Assembly: GCA_013365325.1 (NCBI GenBank)
Contig: JABVXV010000332.1
Location: 1 to 64,000, forward strand
From: Dipetalonema caudispina
Lineage: Eukaryota > Nematoda > Chromadorea > Rhabditida > Onchocercidae
Direction of reading: 5' to 3'
Length of the DNA: 64,000 bases
Shown here: positions 39,827 to 53,150 of the stretch, piece by piece
How positions within the stretch are numbered: position 1 is the stretch's first letter
How the letters are laid out: each line of letters begins with the position of its first letter
Notes under the pieces: model-generated
The model's input: only the letters and a program-made list of their open reading frames with translations
The model's database searches: none
Told to the model about the DNA's origin: nothing
Program-made: the position numbers and the translations under genes

Positions 39827-42800
39827 AATATGCATATTAGCAGTGTTTCTTCGTGTACTCGCTTACATTTATTGCATCGACTTCCTGAAAAAGCGTCCGG
39901 AATTAAACGTGCCACAAAATTCGTTCCGAAGGCTTACTGATGGGATACGCATGCTTAGAGATGGAGTTTCTCCATATGATGGCGATATGATACATTGTGT
40001 ACGTTTGCTCACATTAATTACTTCTTCATTCAATCGATAGGAATGAGTTCTCAATCAATATATTTCCGGTAAACATCAAAGAATGGTGTTATCTTTAATT
40101 GTTATAATTTTATCTATTATGGTCAGTTAAGGAAGCGTTTTATTTTAACCATAGCAGTTCTAAATCATTTCGAAAATTACAAACGATATTTGCTTTCTTC
40201 GTTGAGTTTTGATCAGATTAGTTAATGCCTCATCTAATGATGACCTTGCTGCTTTTTAAACTTGGTTGTTCATTTGTCTTTCGAAAATGGCCTGTAGTGT
40301 TAACTGTTTTGATTCCTCTGCATTTATCTGAACCACTAATTAGTTCGTACTACAATCTGCTATGTACCGTTGAACTTAAATAATATTCCCTGGGCTTGCT
40401 GGAAGCTTCTGAGACATTTGTACCATCGCTATCATTATTGCTTCCACATTGCTATTTGGTGTGTTTGGCTTGGCGTTTTATGAGATGGTATTTGACTTAT
40501 ATATTTCAAAAATTAAATATATAATAATAAATGAATCATTTAGTATTACACGCCATTTACTGAGGAAATTGAAATTAATGTGAAATGAACTTAATTTATT
40601 TTTAGCAACCTGTACTGCTGTATTTATTCACTCCATTAATCGACCATCCGAACCTGTTGTTGATAACGTTCTTGGTATGAAAGCTTTGTTTTTTGTTTTT
40701 TAAATGTCACACAAAAATAACGACCGTTTCCGACTAGCATTTAAAGGATAATGCGTAGCGTGAATTATTAAACATTTCTGTGCAGTAATTCTATTGTCAT
40801 TCAGCTATGTTTGTAACACATAGATTCCGTAAAAGATATTGGATTATTTTCTGTTTATAAATGAAATTAATTATAATTTAACGTTATGGCGTAAATGTTA
40901 GTTCTGAAAACTTATTAAAATCAATATTTTTGCCTTCAGCTATTCGATGTAATGACGAGTGAAATTTTGCGCATGATAGCAACGATTCACCTGAAAAATC
41001 AAGGAAGCAGTGCAGAAGATATCGAACGGATTGCTGATTTGGTTTCAAAGTGGTAAGTGAAACCAGTATTGTATTTAAAAATAAAACTGAAAAAACTTTT
41101 TTTCCAGCTGCATTATTCATAAGTTTTACCTTAAAAGTTCTAAAATAGAATTCGAATTAAACGAGTGTATTTCCTGCATTTTCAGCAGTTTTTTTTTTTC
41201 AATTTTTTACATTCATAAATTCCAGCTATATGCTTAATCCTATCGCTATTGCCAGCTGTGCTATTTTTAGTCTATCAGTTGTTTGCAACCTTATTACAGC
41301 TCTTTTCATTTTGTCATTTGTAAAAGGTGGGTTAATTTTCTAATACATTTTCGAGAACTGGTTCTATCAGTAGAATCTCCAGCTAAGAAGAAATATAGTC
41401 TGAAGGGAATCATACTGGATGCCCAGTTTTTTTACGCAAGCTAGCAGTAAAGTTATATCGTAATGTTGTACCATAACCGCACATCATTACTTCATGTTAT
41501 ATGATATCGAGACTGAGAGAAAGGTAAAACTGTAATTTAAAAGTTAACATCTGTTGTAAAAATATTAAATGTATATTTTCTTCATTTGTACCAGGAGAGT
41601 AAGTTTAAATAAACAGTGAAATTTTCAGGTTCCCTATTGCTTAGCTCTATGCTGTTTAGTGTGCTTGTGCAGTTATCACTTTATCCAGCCGTTTACATAT
41701 GCGCTTTATTAGTGAAGTTCTCGACACTTAAGGAACGGACACTGATAATTGCATTTTCGACCATTATGCTGATTGGATTGTTATTTTTCAATTGTTTTTT
41801 GAATGGAAATAATTGGAGTTATATTGATTCAACGTTCAAATTTTTGTGAGTTTTGGTTTTCTTAAAACATATTGCTGCAAGACAGAGATCGGAATATGAA
41901 ATTGGAATGTGCACAAAAAAAATTTATTACACATAATGTAATAATATAATATTGCATAATATTATGTTCTTTTTTTGTGATTTAAATTTCTTTTTCTTTC
42001 TTCTCAACTTGGCATATTTTAGATTGGATGTTCGTGACTTGACACCAAATGTTGGCATATTCTGGTATTTTTTCATCGAAGTTTTCAACCATTTTCGGCG
42101 TTTTTTTCTATGGGTATTTCAAATCAATATCCTTGTTTACCTCGTACCCTTGTCATTAACATTAAGGTGACGTTTATTACCGAAGTCAATAGAATTTATT
42201 ATTTTTGCATATTAGTTTAGATTGCCTACTTGTTTGTTTTTCAATGCGTATTTAAGAGCGCAAACTTCAAGTGTAATCTGAAAGACTTAGTTCAACCCTT
42301 TTATTTGTTATATATGTTATCGGGGTGAATATCAAGTTATATTTTCATTTTGAACGCAATCATTACCATTCGCAAGTGCTTTTATTTCAGATCCAATGCT
42401 TTCCTACTTCTACATCAGCTAATGATTCTTATTTCCGTCTTTGCATCATATCCATCAATGGCTGAGAGTTTGATCTACTTGAGCTTATTACCCCTTTTCG
42501 ATAATTTAAAAAAATGTTGGTTTCGTACCTTTTATAATCTTATTCACTCTCTGTGGCGAAATATCTCAATTCTCGATGACTGAAAATTTTTTTTAAAAAA
42601 AAGATGAAGACATAATTGAGAATCATCTCACTTTTGAAGTTCCATTTAAAAATTTTCTGCTTGAAGCTTATCAAAAAAATAATTCATTTCGATACCTATT
42701 TTTCTGCTGCTTTCCACAGATTTCCGTTGGGGATTAATTTCCGGTGGAGCATTATTAACAACAATCGTCTTGGCACCAGTCATGTGGCAAATGTGGATTG

Positions 42801-43147
42801 TTACCGGTTCAGGGAATGCAAATTTCTATTTTGCCGCGACTTTAACTTATTCTGTTGCCCAGGTATTGATTACCTTTTTTTTTTGCCATTTTTAACAGAA
42901 TGTGTCGAAATTCTGATTACTGCTACGAATTGATCATCAGATCGGTTATTTTTTAGATCTCGCGAAGAGATGAATATTTGCTTTCGTTCTCACTTTGTGT
43001 GCTTTCCTTATTATCTATTAATCTCTGATTTATTTTTCACAGATTTTTTTGCTTACCGATCTTCTATATGGTCATTTGCGTTTGAAACTTGTCGAGGGAA
43101 GAGGAATAACTGATGAAAGCAAAGTAGCAGTTCTTATGTTCAAGTAA
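39827..43147 (+). CDS. PIGU: GPI transamidase subunit PIG-U (first coding exon unresolved)
   Basis: Multi-pass ER subunit of GPI transamidase. Nine exons, frame kept at each join: 39827-39998, 40606-40674, 40940-41052, 41226-41326, 41629-41845, 42023-42166, 42391-42515, 42720-42862, 43043-43147, giving about 396 aa (human about 435). Family blocks include [17 protein letters not shown] near the N-terminus, [66 protein letters not shown] and [10 protein letters not shown]. Together these match PIG-U/CDC91. The first listed exon opens after TTTACAG with an incomplete codon (one base) and has no in-frame ATG upstream before a stop at 39750-39752, so a short upstream exon carrying the Met and ending in phase 2 is needed; I could not place it. 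By alignment only a few residues are missing. Where human PIG-U has FHETP, this protein has IHCQP across the first junction. Confidence 0.9.
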
Positions 43148-44076
43148 ATCACGCATTTAGCGACATGTTCCACTACGTTTTGTGATTGGATACTGCTTTT
43201 TTCGTTGTACCTGTTTTATATGAATCCATCATTTTGAGGAGCATATTTCTTTCTCTTATCTATTTTTAATATATTCTATTCTCGCATACCAGTATTTTAG
43301 CAACAGAATATATCAAATTGGATGGTACAAGGAGGTATATTAATAATAGGCTTTTTGCGGTATCTCAAATCCAACATTTAATGTGGCTGGGTAACTCGTC
43401 TAATACTCAACATGGCAAAAAATGTATTAAATCCACAAAATAAGAGCCTAATTTTAGTGATTAGTCTCGAATACCGGAAAGTTCCTATTATTAGGTGCCA
43501 ATAAATTTAACATCCTAATTGTTTATATTTATGTACAAATACTGTCCCTATCCTGACGTTACCGATAACGACGAGCAGCGAATTGTAGTATGGTTAGACT
43601 ATATACAGATCGAACAGCAAATCATTCATTATGTGGAGATATCCGAATAACTTGCAAGAATGCCAGTTCATTTTAAAATACGATGACAAAGAGCACATTC
43701 CACGCTCCGCAAAGTTTTATTAGAGAAGAATTTTGAACCCTCACTCTACCACCCGATATACGACGAGCGGAGAATTCTGAACGATATATTGTAGTTGACA
43801 ACTTTACTTTTGTACAGTTTTCGGGAAGCAGAAACTATAATTAAATGATATTTTTCCTTACGAAGATTCATTTCATAACGTTTCTCAATGGTATCGTCAG
43901 TAATATGAAAAGGGATGGAAACATGAGGTTATTTCATTTGAAATTCCAAAGATTCCTGGGGACTTATTAATGTGGCAAAAAAACTAATGCAGTCAATAAA
44001 TTATTTATTAACAAATGAACGATATAAGTGAATATCACAGTTGTGAGAATTTGAGATACATGTGCATCCGATATAG
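43148..44076. other. Convergent 3' intergenic spacer between PIGU and COG1
   Basis: About 0.9 kb between two stop codons on opposite strands. No exon or RNA gene seen; presumably 3' UTRs. Confidence 0.6.
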
Positions 44077-47000
44077 TTAGTTTTGACTGTTTCCAAACCA
44101 GCTTGTAGAGATTTTATAAAATGATGAAAGTGACGGTGTAGCTTTGATACTCCCTAACTGCTGTTGTTGTTGAGTTCTTAATTCCTTTTTTCTTGTAGCT
44201 GCTACATCAGTTGAGGTTGGCATATCATCAAGCTTCTGCAAATTTTGAAAATTCAGGGAAGTTAAAGAATTTAGATCTTTTTTAAATGATTTGCTGAACG
44301 ACTGAAAAAACAAGCCAACAATGCAAACAAATCAAATTTCATACAACAGTTTGAAGTATGCAAAGAGTTCCAGCTAATCTCTAATGGAAACAGTTTTAGA
44401 TGACATCTCATTTTTCGTTATTTTAATTACCGCTTACCGTATTTTTCGTCAAACGTGGGATATGAGTAAGACGTGGTGCATCACTAAGACGAGGTACAAT
44501 ATCAACAACAGCAGAGAAAGATGCACTCAACGAAAGCTCTTTGTTAATTATTACATCCGAAAGCAAATAAGCAAAAATAATCTGAAAAAGAAAGACCGCA
44601 AACATGTTAAAATAGAGTAATAAATTACATCACTCGGGGCTATGGGAAAAGGAACTCATAATGCTGACCGTCAATCAATCCGTCCTACTCAAACCGTCAT
44701 CGATGGTTTCAATAGCAATATTATTGCCAGTTACTTGAAGCTTACAAGGATATATATCATTTATTCTAATCATATAAGTGAGAAATTTTTTAATTTTCCA
44801 TACATAAAGTCAAAACAACACCTATGGAGATAATAAATAAGAATGAACAAACGATACGAACCGAATGACGTTGGGCCGCCAATCGAGCATTCTTTCCAAG
44901 CGGACTAGAGACAAGACTCAAATCAAACGGATCCAATTTTGCTTCCAAAAGAGGAATTAGCGGACGCATACCACCGTTTGGCAGGATAATATTTAAGAAA
45001 CGAACATCGAAAAGATACTGCAAAGCGACTCGAGATGACAGTTCCACACTAGTATGAGCAACGACGGAATACACCGAAAGAAGTAATTGTTCGAGGTGTT
45101 GTGAAATGTGTGATCGAATATTTCGTGTACATAAATAACCAATAGAATCGTTGGAAATCTAAAGTTTGAAGTCTAGACTTTTTTTTGAAATAGACCTAAT
45201 CATGAAGTGTATAATGAAGCGATACCCCATCTTTAAAAGATGAAAAGAAACTGCTTCATTTTATTAAATTAGTAGACACTAAATGTTAAACTGCTGTATT
45301 TTAGGTGTGATGATATCCGTTGCGGTTGTGATATTGTGCATTACAAGGAATGAAAGGTACTCTAAAAACAACCATTAACAAAGTTCTCCGAATAAGTAAC
45401 AGCAAAAGTTTATCATATATAGAACTTAACCTTCTGGCATAAATCATATAGAAAAGAATATAAAATTCGATTAATTTGTACGGGCACTTCCACTACACCA
45501 ACTTCCGATAACTCCAATTTTTCAAATTCCTAAAATCATAAAATTTAATTCGGAAGTGCGCAATTAAAGAAATAAAAGCAATTCGACAAAACCAATTCAA
45601 CAAAATACGTAAATAAAGCTCACTTTCTTCATAAAAGCAATCAAAAAGCTGTATGATTAACTAACAAACCTGCAAGTATGATATGAAAATGAATGGATCA
45701 CTGTACACTTCGCTCAGCTTTCTCAATTCTTTCTCTTTTGCACAATCTTCGATGATCACATCCAAATAAGCACTGCAAAAGAAAAAGCTTAATTGTCGTA
45801 ACACAGAAGATATTCTCACAATACTTTCATCGAATTCCTGACTTTGTTCTCAAAGATTTTCGATCAAATATTTTTTCTGATACTAAAAGCAGAAATAAAA
45901 CCGGAATATGATCGACTGCAGCTTACTATTTATCTTCAATTTGTTCAATATCAAAATCACTAACTGTTATAATCTATACCCTATGAAATGAAAATGTTAA
46001 GCAAATTACTTGACAAATTCAAAAATGTTGTTGTTTAAAAAACACAGCGTAAATTTAGAACTAAGAACCACTAAAAGTTAACAGGTATGTAGAAATTTAG
46101 TATAACTACTTTAAAGTGTGCGGATCTAAAGAAAAATAAATTAAAGAATTTATAGTTAAATATAAGTATAATCAAACCAAAACGATTTTTCAGCACTTTC
46201 ACATAACATTCTCGCACATTCCATTACACGTTCCATATTTTTGGACATAGAAAGAGAAATAGAGGAGTTACAAGATTGCATCAAAGCAAGGTAAACTCTA
46301 GCCATACATAATGCACGATCGGGATGTAAACCATTTGAACTATCACCCGACGTACCAAATTCTTCCACAGCGCTACACAACCTGCGGATGAAGATGATAG
46401 TAGTAAAATTTCTCTCATATTAATTGTAAAAACTTGATAAAAGAACTGAAGATCTCTTGATTAAGATTAGTATGTCACAAAAGTGATGATACGTAATATG
46501 ACTTTTGTTCACCCGCTAGGGTCGAATGAAACAGTAAGCTAAAGCTTGTCGTTGCGAACGAAAAAGCGTTTGCTGTTACTTTAATAGCAACAAATTTCGG
46601 AATTATCCTCCTTACCTCTTCAACATTTCCAAAACGACAACAGAGAACTGCTCACGTAACTGACTTACTGTCTGCTCCTTACCAATCGTTTCATATTCCT
46701 TGATGAAATCCAATAAAGAATGCAAACCACCATCAAATTCCTTGATAAGACTGAAGTGAAATAAGATATAATTTAATTTCGAAGGTTGGTTAAATTTCAG
46801 TTTCTGACATTATTTCAAAAACTAAAAGGATCCAACCTCATCAATTCGTGTGAAACGCCAGTAGCAAGAAGTGAATCAAGTTTTGGGGAACGTTTTTTGA
46901 ATAATGCTGGTGGATGACACGAAATACTGGGAATTTTGTCAAGGAGACTTCGTTCCAGTATTGATAATTCATTGGTGATTAATTCCTTAAAAAAAAATAC

Positions 47001-50000
47001 TAGTGAATTCAAAAATATTTCTCTCTAAATACTTATAAATTAGTTTTCAACCTGTATCTTTCCATATTCCTGTCATTTAAGCAGCGAATCAAATCTAGAT
47101 AAAATGTCGATATCTTAGCTGGGACCGCCATTGGCAGTGGGACATTATATCATCAAATCATTTTAGTCAACTGAAACACAAAAGAAAATGCTCACTAGTG
47201 AGATATCTTCATGTTGACAAACGCACCTGGAATCTTTCGATGATCATATTTCCAACAAATCGCTGGTATATTACTGTACTGTCACCAACCAATGGCCATT
47301 GCTAAAAAATATAAAAAATATATCAAGACATTTCATCGATAACGAGATTTTGCATCATATCGAAAGAGTTGACACTGCTGATCAGAGCCATGCGATAAAA
47401 CGATATTGCGAAAGTCAAACTTCGAGAATCCGAATAAACCAATCACTTGATTCAGCACAAAAAAATTCATTTATTGACAATTAAATATAAAAAAGAAGAA
47501 ACTTGACATACCTCAGCAAAAGCTTCCAGAAGAACTTTGATAAAACCAATTAGTGAAGATGTATTCTCCATAACATCACATTTTAACTTTACAATACTAT
47601 GCGATGCGGAACAAATACTGGAAGTCATATAATTTTGATAATAAGATTTTCAGAGGTGTAGCAAAAATCAATAAAAGGATATCTTTCTTTGCGGATCACT
47701 GAGAAGGAAGAAAACAGTTTCTTAACAGTCCCATTTGAAGGATGGAAATCTTGGACTTTCTTACCAAAATTTAAACTTAATCGGAATCAATATTCCATCA
47801 CTTACTTGTCCAAAAATGAATTGCAATGAGTAAATAAAGAATTTTCATCGATAAGAATCAAAGCAAGTTGTCTGCAGTGATCATTTGTTTCCATGATTTC
47901 TGCTTTGATGCATTTTCCAAAATAGAGTATTTCATCACATATCATTTTTTCCAATACCTCTAAAATCACTGAGATTTTAAGCAAAACTAAAAACTTTAAA
48001 AAGCTGGAAAATTTTTGGAGCAACTCTTCCATTCTATCCAAATACATGGATATTGGAATTTTTTAAGAATTTCGTGAAAAACTTAACACATAATTTTATC
48101 AAAAATTCATGCTTCAATTGAGAATACCTCAAATTTCATACAAATTCGAATTACTATCTTTTTTTATGCTAAATAAAATCACAACGACATGAAATTTGGC
48201 TATATGCATACTCGGAATCCAGAGAGGTGAGGATACTGTTTGTATTACCGTAGCTAAATGACCATCAACAAAAATATGTTTCAAACATTCAAAAGTTTGA
48301 CGAACTTGCCACACCAAATCAATCAACGACAGCGAGCTGCTCAAAGCCTTCTTAATACTTGTCTGAAACAACAAATTTCGGATAGAGAAGCGCTGTTTCA
48401 ATCTTTTGCCATAAAAATATCTGAAAATTCGAAAATATAATAAAAAAATTCCCTTTCGAATTCATCAAAGAACTTTTTAGAAACAGCAGTTCTCTAAGAA
48501 TATATTCTGAACAGAGAAAAGAGTACTTTTTTTATCACTACCACAAAATACTTCGCTATACTTCACATGCTACGATATAAATTATTCCTCTTCTTTCTCC
48601 TTGTTTATTATCGGAAAAGGTCTGCACACTACAGGTTTTCTCGGTCCATTAAAAGCCAGTTACACCAACATATACAGAAGGAGTACAACTGACCATTTTC
48701 TGCTGAATGAAGACATCCAATAAGTCTTTGCTTGAACAATTTTTAAGAACTGCAATTGCTGCAAGTTGATTTAAGGTTTCGTTTTTGGCAGATAGTGCGC
48801 CTAAACCACTGACAAACTCATCTTCAAGTTTTAATCGTATCCGTATCAGTTTCGGCGACATCTGATAAACCAACCGTGAAAACTTTTTTGACTGAATAAT
48901 GTCGGTAGACAAATTACGATGAAGCATCTCAGTAAGCACTAGAATAAACGCATCTGACAATGAATCGCTTTCACCGATCTGAAAAAAAAAAAAAAACAAA
49001 ACATTAACATATGGATTAAAACCTTCAAACTACTAGCTAAATTATTCCTTGCAAACAGCCTGAAGTATTTAAATAGTTATATACCAATGATTTTATACCA
49101 TTAGAGCGCGTGTTTTATAACAGTCTCTTCAAGATGATTATTATCAATACCAAACATTAAATCGAAAATTTTTGATTTTACAAGACCATAATAATAATTT
49201 TACATAAATGCCATGTTCAAAATGATATGTTAGTGCGTAAAATGCGTATTATTTTATGTTAATGCATGAAATGCACTAGTCGATTGCAGAAGATGCAATG
49301 AGGTATGTTAATTCTCCGCTGAGATGAAAATCGTATAGCACGAACCGAAATACACAACTACATAGAAAAATAAACTATTAAAAGTAATTTTACCAATAAA
49401 TACAGCTTTGAGAGTGCGAATATTCGACAAAGCTTTGCGCTTGATATTGAACGTTCAGTGCTAAACGAACGATCAGTTCCAGCATTTCGAACAATATGAA
49501 CACTTTGTACCAATGAATCAGCAATCTGCATTACATGACGAACCGAACTGGATGCATCCAATACATCTCGATAGCGACGACCAACCATCTGTCGCATTTC
49601 TTCCTTTTTCTCTTCTGCTTCCACGCTGTATTTTGGAAATTATAAGCGTTTGAAAAATAATCCCACCAAAAAAATGAGAACAAGAATATTGAAGGGAATG
49701 TATGTAGCATTATCTCATCAGAAACAATCAGTGAAATAAAATGTTCCATTAGTGAGCTCTCACTGAAGCAACATTTTTACTTCACTGATTCTCAGCAACA
49801 TTATCTATTAAAGAAGTTGACAACAAATCAAAATCAAAAACTTTGAGACGAATAAGAAAAAATTGAATCTTATGAAGAGTTGAAGAAATAATCAGGATGT
49901 TGTTGTGCTTGAATCACCTCATAACACAACAGCCAAAAAAACTTCAAAAAATCCTCACCAAAGTTTGGAATGTATATCTTGTAGCTGATCAATTGATAAA

Positions 50001-50026
50001 TCTTGCATCAAACGTTCAACATCCAT
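44077..50026 (-). CDS. COG1: Conserved oligomeric Golgi complex subunit 1
   Basis: Golgi vesicle-tethering subunit, about 817 aa (human about 980) in 15 exons: 50026-49959, 49625-49394, 48978-48694, 48362-48212, 47986-47806, 47617-47512, 47301-47227, 46985-46837, 46750-46616, 46381-46178, 45772-45670, 45529-45431, 45158-44862, 44581-44438, 44301-44077. Frame is kept throughout. The N-terminal helix with [19 protein letters not shown] is the COG1/Vps51-like signature. Conserved blocks further on are [43 protein letters not shown] and [13 protein letters not shown], and the C-terminus [11 protein letters not shown] recalls the human SLFKLGWLSS end. The exon 4/5 junction (48212 to 47986) is the least certain: an alternative donor exists at 48249 (GTAATA). 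Several donors have T at +3. Immediately downstream of TXNL1 on the same strand. Confidence 0.88.
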
Positions 50027-50070
50027 TCTGCTAGTATCTCTTTGCTCTACTTCTCGTTTCCTAACCGATA

Positions 50071-50080
50071 CTGAAAATTT
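50071..50080 (-). promoter_or_regulatory. Candidate trans-splice acceptor upstream of COG1
   Basis: AAATTTTCAG on the minus strand ending at 50071, 44 nt upstream of the ATG at 50026, with no intervening ATG. Confidence 0.45.
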
Positions 50081-50081
50081 A

Positions 50082-51010
50082 ACTTCTCAAGGTACGAGAT
50101 TCAAACACAAAAAACAATAAAAAAAACTAAGATATTACAATTAATACTCACAACCACAATTCTCCAATTTCAGTCCATTTTCTAAATTCCCGAATTCAAG
50201 TCCTACTCTATCCTTCCTTGATCAAAATAACTTACTTAAGCATCCGTAACGTCTGCAATTCAAATTCCTAGAATTAATGAAGCATAATAAAAAGCACCAC
50301 CATACCAATATACCCCTGAATTCACCCACAAAAACTCGTAGAGTTTTCCTAACAACATTCTTTCAATTTTAATTGAATTAATTTCATCGAATCCTTGAAT
50401 TAACATGTTCATTGCATAATGCTTGTATAGAACTGCTTTGCCCGCGTGCTTTTGGGCTTGCTTAAATGGTACAATTTTAAATAATTTTGTAAAGATCGAA
50501 GATCGAAGTTTAGACTCAATTTTAGAAAACTAATTTTAGAAAATTAATTTTTCATATTTTATCAGCGATATCAACAACATTTCATGGGGAAAAATATAAT
50601 TTGCTGTGATAAATTTCCTTTCGCACTTCAATACGCAGCAATATATATGCTGTTTTTATCATAGCATCTGCAGCACAGGTAGACAAACAGCACGAAACAT
50701 CATTAAGACGATAATATCCTAATAAATAATTTCTCAACAAGTCTAGACAGTGTTCTCATAATTCTTTCTCGAAGTTTTCATAGAAAAAAAAAAAAAAAAA
50801 AAAAAAAAAAACAGGAATATTTTGAGAGTGATAAACACCAAATACGTTAATGCTCAATAAACAACAATAAGCAATTGATTTATCCAAAGATACAAACGGA
50901 TTGTCTCATGCGGAAGACGAATATGAAGCATGCACACATGGGCGGTATCATTTCGTTCAACAGGTCAGAACAGTGAAACTCTTACTAGGTCGAACTCATA
51001 GATTCATTTA
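50082..51010. other. Spacer between TXNL1 and COG1
   Basis: About 0.9 kb with a pure A tract of roughly 27 nt (about 50785-50811). No exon seen. If the two genes share an operon, this is the intercistronic region, which would be long by C. elegans standards. Confidence 0.5.
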
Positions 51011-53095
51011 TTAGTGTCCGACTTCACCAACTTTACCAGAAACCTGAAAGGAAAAAATAACATGATGAATAGAAATGAGTGTTGCATATGTATCACAGAC
51101 GTAGCTGTGGTCAAACAGATATAACAATCGGAGAGAAATACTCGTTTTGGGTTTAACTATTTAAAATGCTATATATTCTCTTCACTTGCTTGAAAAATAA
51201 GTGTGCAACAGTTCCAAAAGAATTAATCCAGACTGGAATTATGAGGGGAATCCCTAATTATTATATTGAAATTTGAGGTGTAATGAACTAACTCGCTTGA
51301 AATCTTGCATATTTGTTGCAGAAAGCGGCGTTCCATAAAGGCGAAGGGCTTCGATTGTTGTATTTTCGGTCCCGCCCTGATTATCTTCCACAAACAACTG
51401 TATGTTTTTCACACTTTGAAATTTTACGTAACGTAGATTGCATAATTCTCCTTCGACAGTCTGAAAATTCAACCTCCTTCGAAGGTTTCGAATTGCTTCC
51501 ACTACAAACAAACAGCGCGTATTCTGATACTGATTTTTGATTTGAAACTGTACCAAGAATATCCTTTTATCTACCTTATGGCTAAGTAAGAAGACAATTT
51601 CTTTGCTGGAAATGCGACAACTAATAATACCATATTTATAAGATCTACCTTTTCGGAAAACGAGATTGTCTGCACACTTTCAGCACTTGCTGCTCGATCA
51701 AAATCAAGGATACTTGCAAGATTAGTGAAAATTTTGACTGTTTTTGGTGCTGATGGACCACTACCCTTCAAATAAATGGAATGGATTTTTACCGGCTGAT
51801 TAAATGGAATTGATATAATAAGCTGAGGGTCGCAATCAGACGTAAGCACGCCTTCACCACTCAGAAGACTCCTGAAATATGGGAATTATCACCAGAAAAT
51901 AAACATCTTATTGTAGAGAATGCCCTAGTCCTATCAAAAATGTAGTGAAATGTGAAATGAGATGGCTCAAGAGCTTATGATATATCCTTCCTCGTCAAAT
52001 TATAGTCGCCATCTAGTAATGGAAGCTGAGAAATATTTTTTCAGTTTTTTTTCTACATTTTTTAGAATACGATAACAGAGTAAAACTGAGAGTTGTTAAA
52101 TCAAATTGAAAACACTATCGTTCATAAAGCTGAAACAACTTCACGGACCTCAATGTTGCATTATCATCTTCATTTAAGCATTCCACTTGTGTTTTATCAA
52201 CAAATGTTATGAGATCAGTTTGCCCAGCGACCGGGCTGTCCTCTTTTGGTGCATTTTCCGACCATTTTTTCACAAGCGTTTCTAATGCAGTTGGATCACC
52301 ACCACGCAAAAGATCAACTTTCACCCTATATTCAAATTTTATTAAAAAAGAAAAACCATATATGACAAAAGCTAGCTATTTTATCTTCCCATGTTAACAA
52401 CTAAATTAAATCACTACTTGGTCCTAAGTCACCAATAAAACCTTCAACTGTTTTTTTTTTTTTTTTTTTTAGTTCAACGCTTAAAATTTATATATTTTAA
52501 ATTAAAAACAATTGTGGTACCTATTCAGATATACAATGAATGTAGGCATTGCAGTAACTCCTTGTTGTGTTGACAGATCTTTTGCCTTATCAACATCCAC
52601 TTTTACGAATACAACGTTTAAATATTGGTTGGAAAGTTGCTCAAACATTGGTGCTATTCGTCGACATGGCCCACACCTTCAGTAATATAAATTATGAATT
52701 ACATTCCAAATTAACGGAACGATTAAATTTTATCTAACATTAAGACTTATCCTAATAAAATACAGGTATTCATCAATAGGATAAATAGAAATTCTCCTAA
52801 ATTGATCAGTAAAAAAGATTTACGATGGTATTTTATACTTGAAGATATCTTTTTTTTTTCAATGAAAATAATACCAAAGACTCTCCTGACTGGAATTTCA
52901 AAGCTGTAATAAAAGAAGTTTCGAGCTGCTCTTTTCAGCAAAAATAAAATTATCAGCTCTAAAACTTAAAAGTAAAAATTATCACTGAATATTAATTAAC
53001 CAGATTGCATAAAAATCAACAACAACGGGTTTTGTGCCAGCATTTGCCAAAAATCCGTGGAACTCTGCATCTGAATTACAGCGATGAACAACCAT
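51011..53095 (-). CDS. TXNL1: Thioredoxin-like protein 1 (thioredoxin plus PITH domain)
   Basis: 283 aa (human 289) in six exons: 53095-53001, 52676-52521, 52325-52149, 51871-51649, 51460-51293, 51043-51011; all joins keep frame. The N-terminal thioredoxin domain (1 to about 105) has the redox motif WCGPC at 32-36, split by intron 1 inside the Trp codon, and the cis-proline motif AMPTF. The C-terminal PITH domain (about 120-283) has [43 protein letters not shown] and TNMQDFKRV, as in TXNL1. TXNL1 is a cytosolic/nuclear redox protein that associates with the 26S proteasome through the PITH domain. The last exon is only 33 nt ([10 protein letters not shown]). Donors GTTAAT, GTCCGT and GTTAGT are weak, but the protein alignment supports them. 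Confidence 0.95.
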
Positions 53096-53141
53096 AATTG
53101 TTACAAGCAAAATCCCAATACCACAATTGATTTATATTCAG

Positions 53142-53150
53142 CTGAAAGTT
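53142..53150 (-). promoter_or_regulatory. Candidate trans-splice acceptor upstream of TXNL1
   Basis: AACTTTCAG on the minus strand with AG at 53143-53142, 46 nt upstream of the start ATG. Confidence 0.45.
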
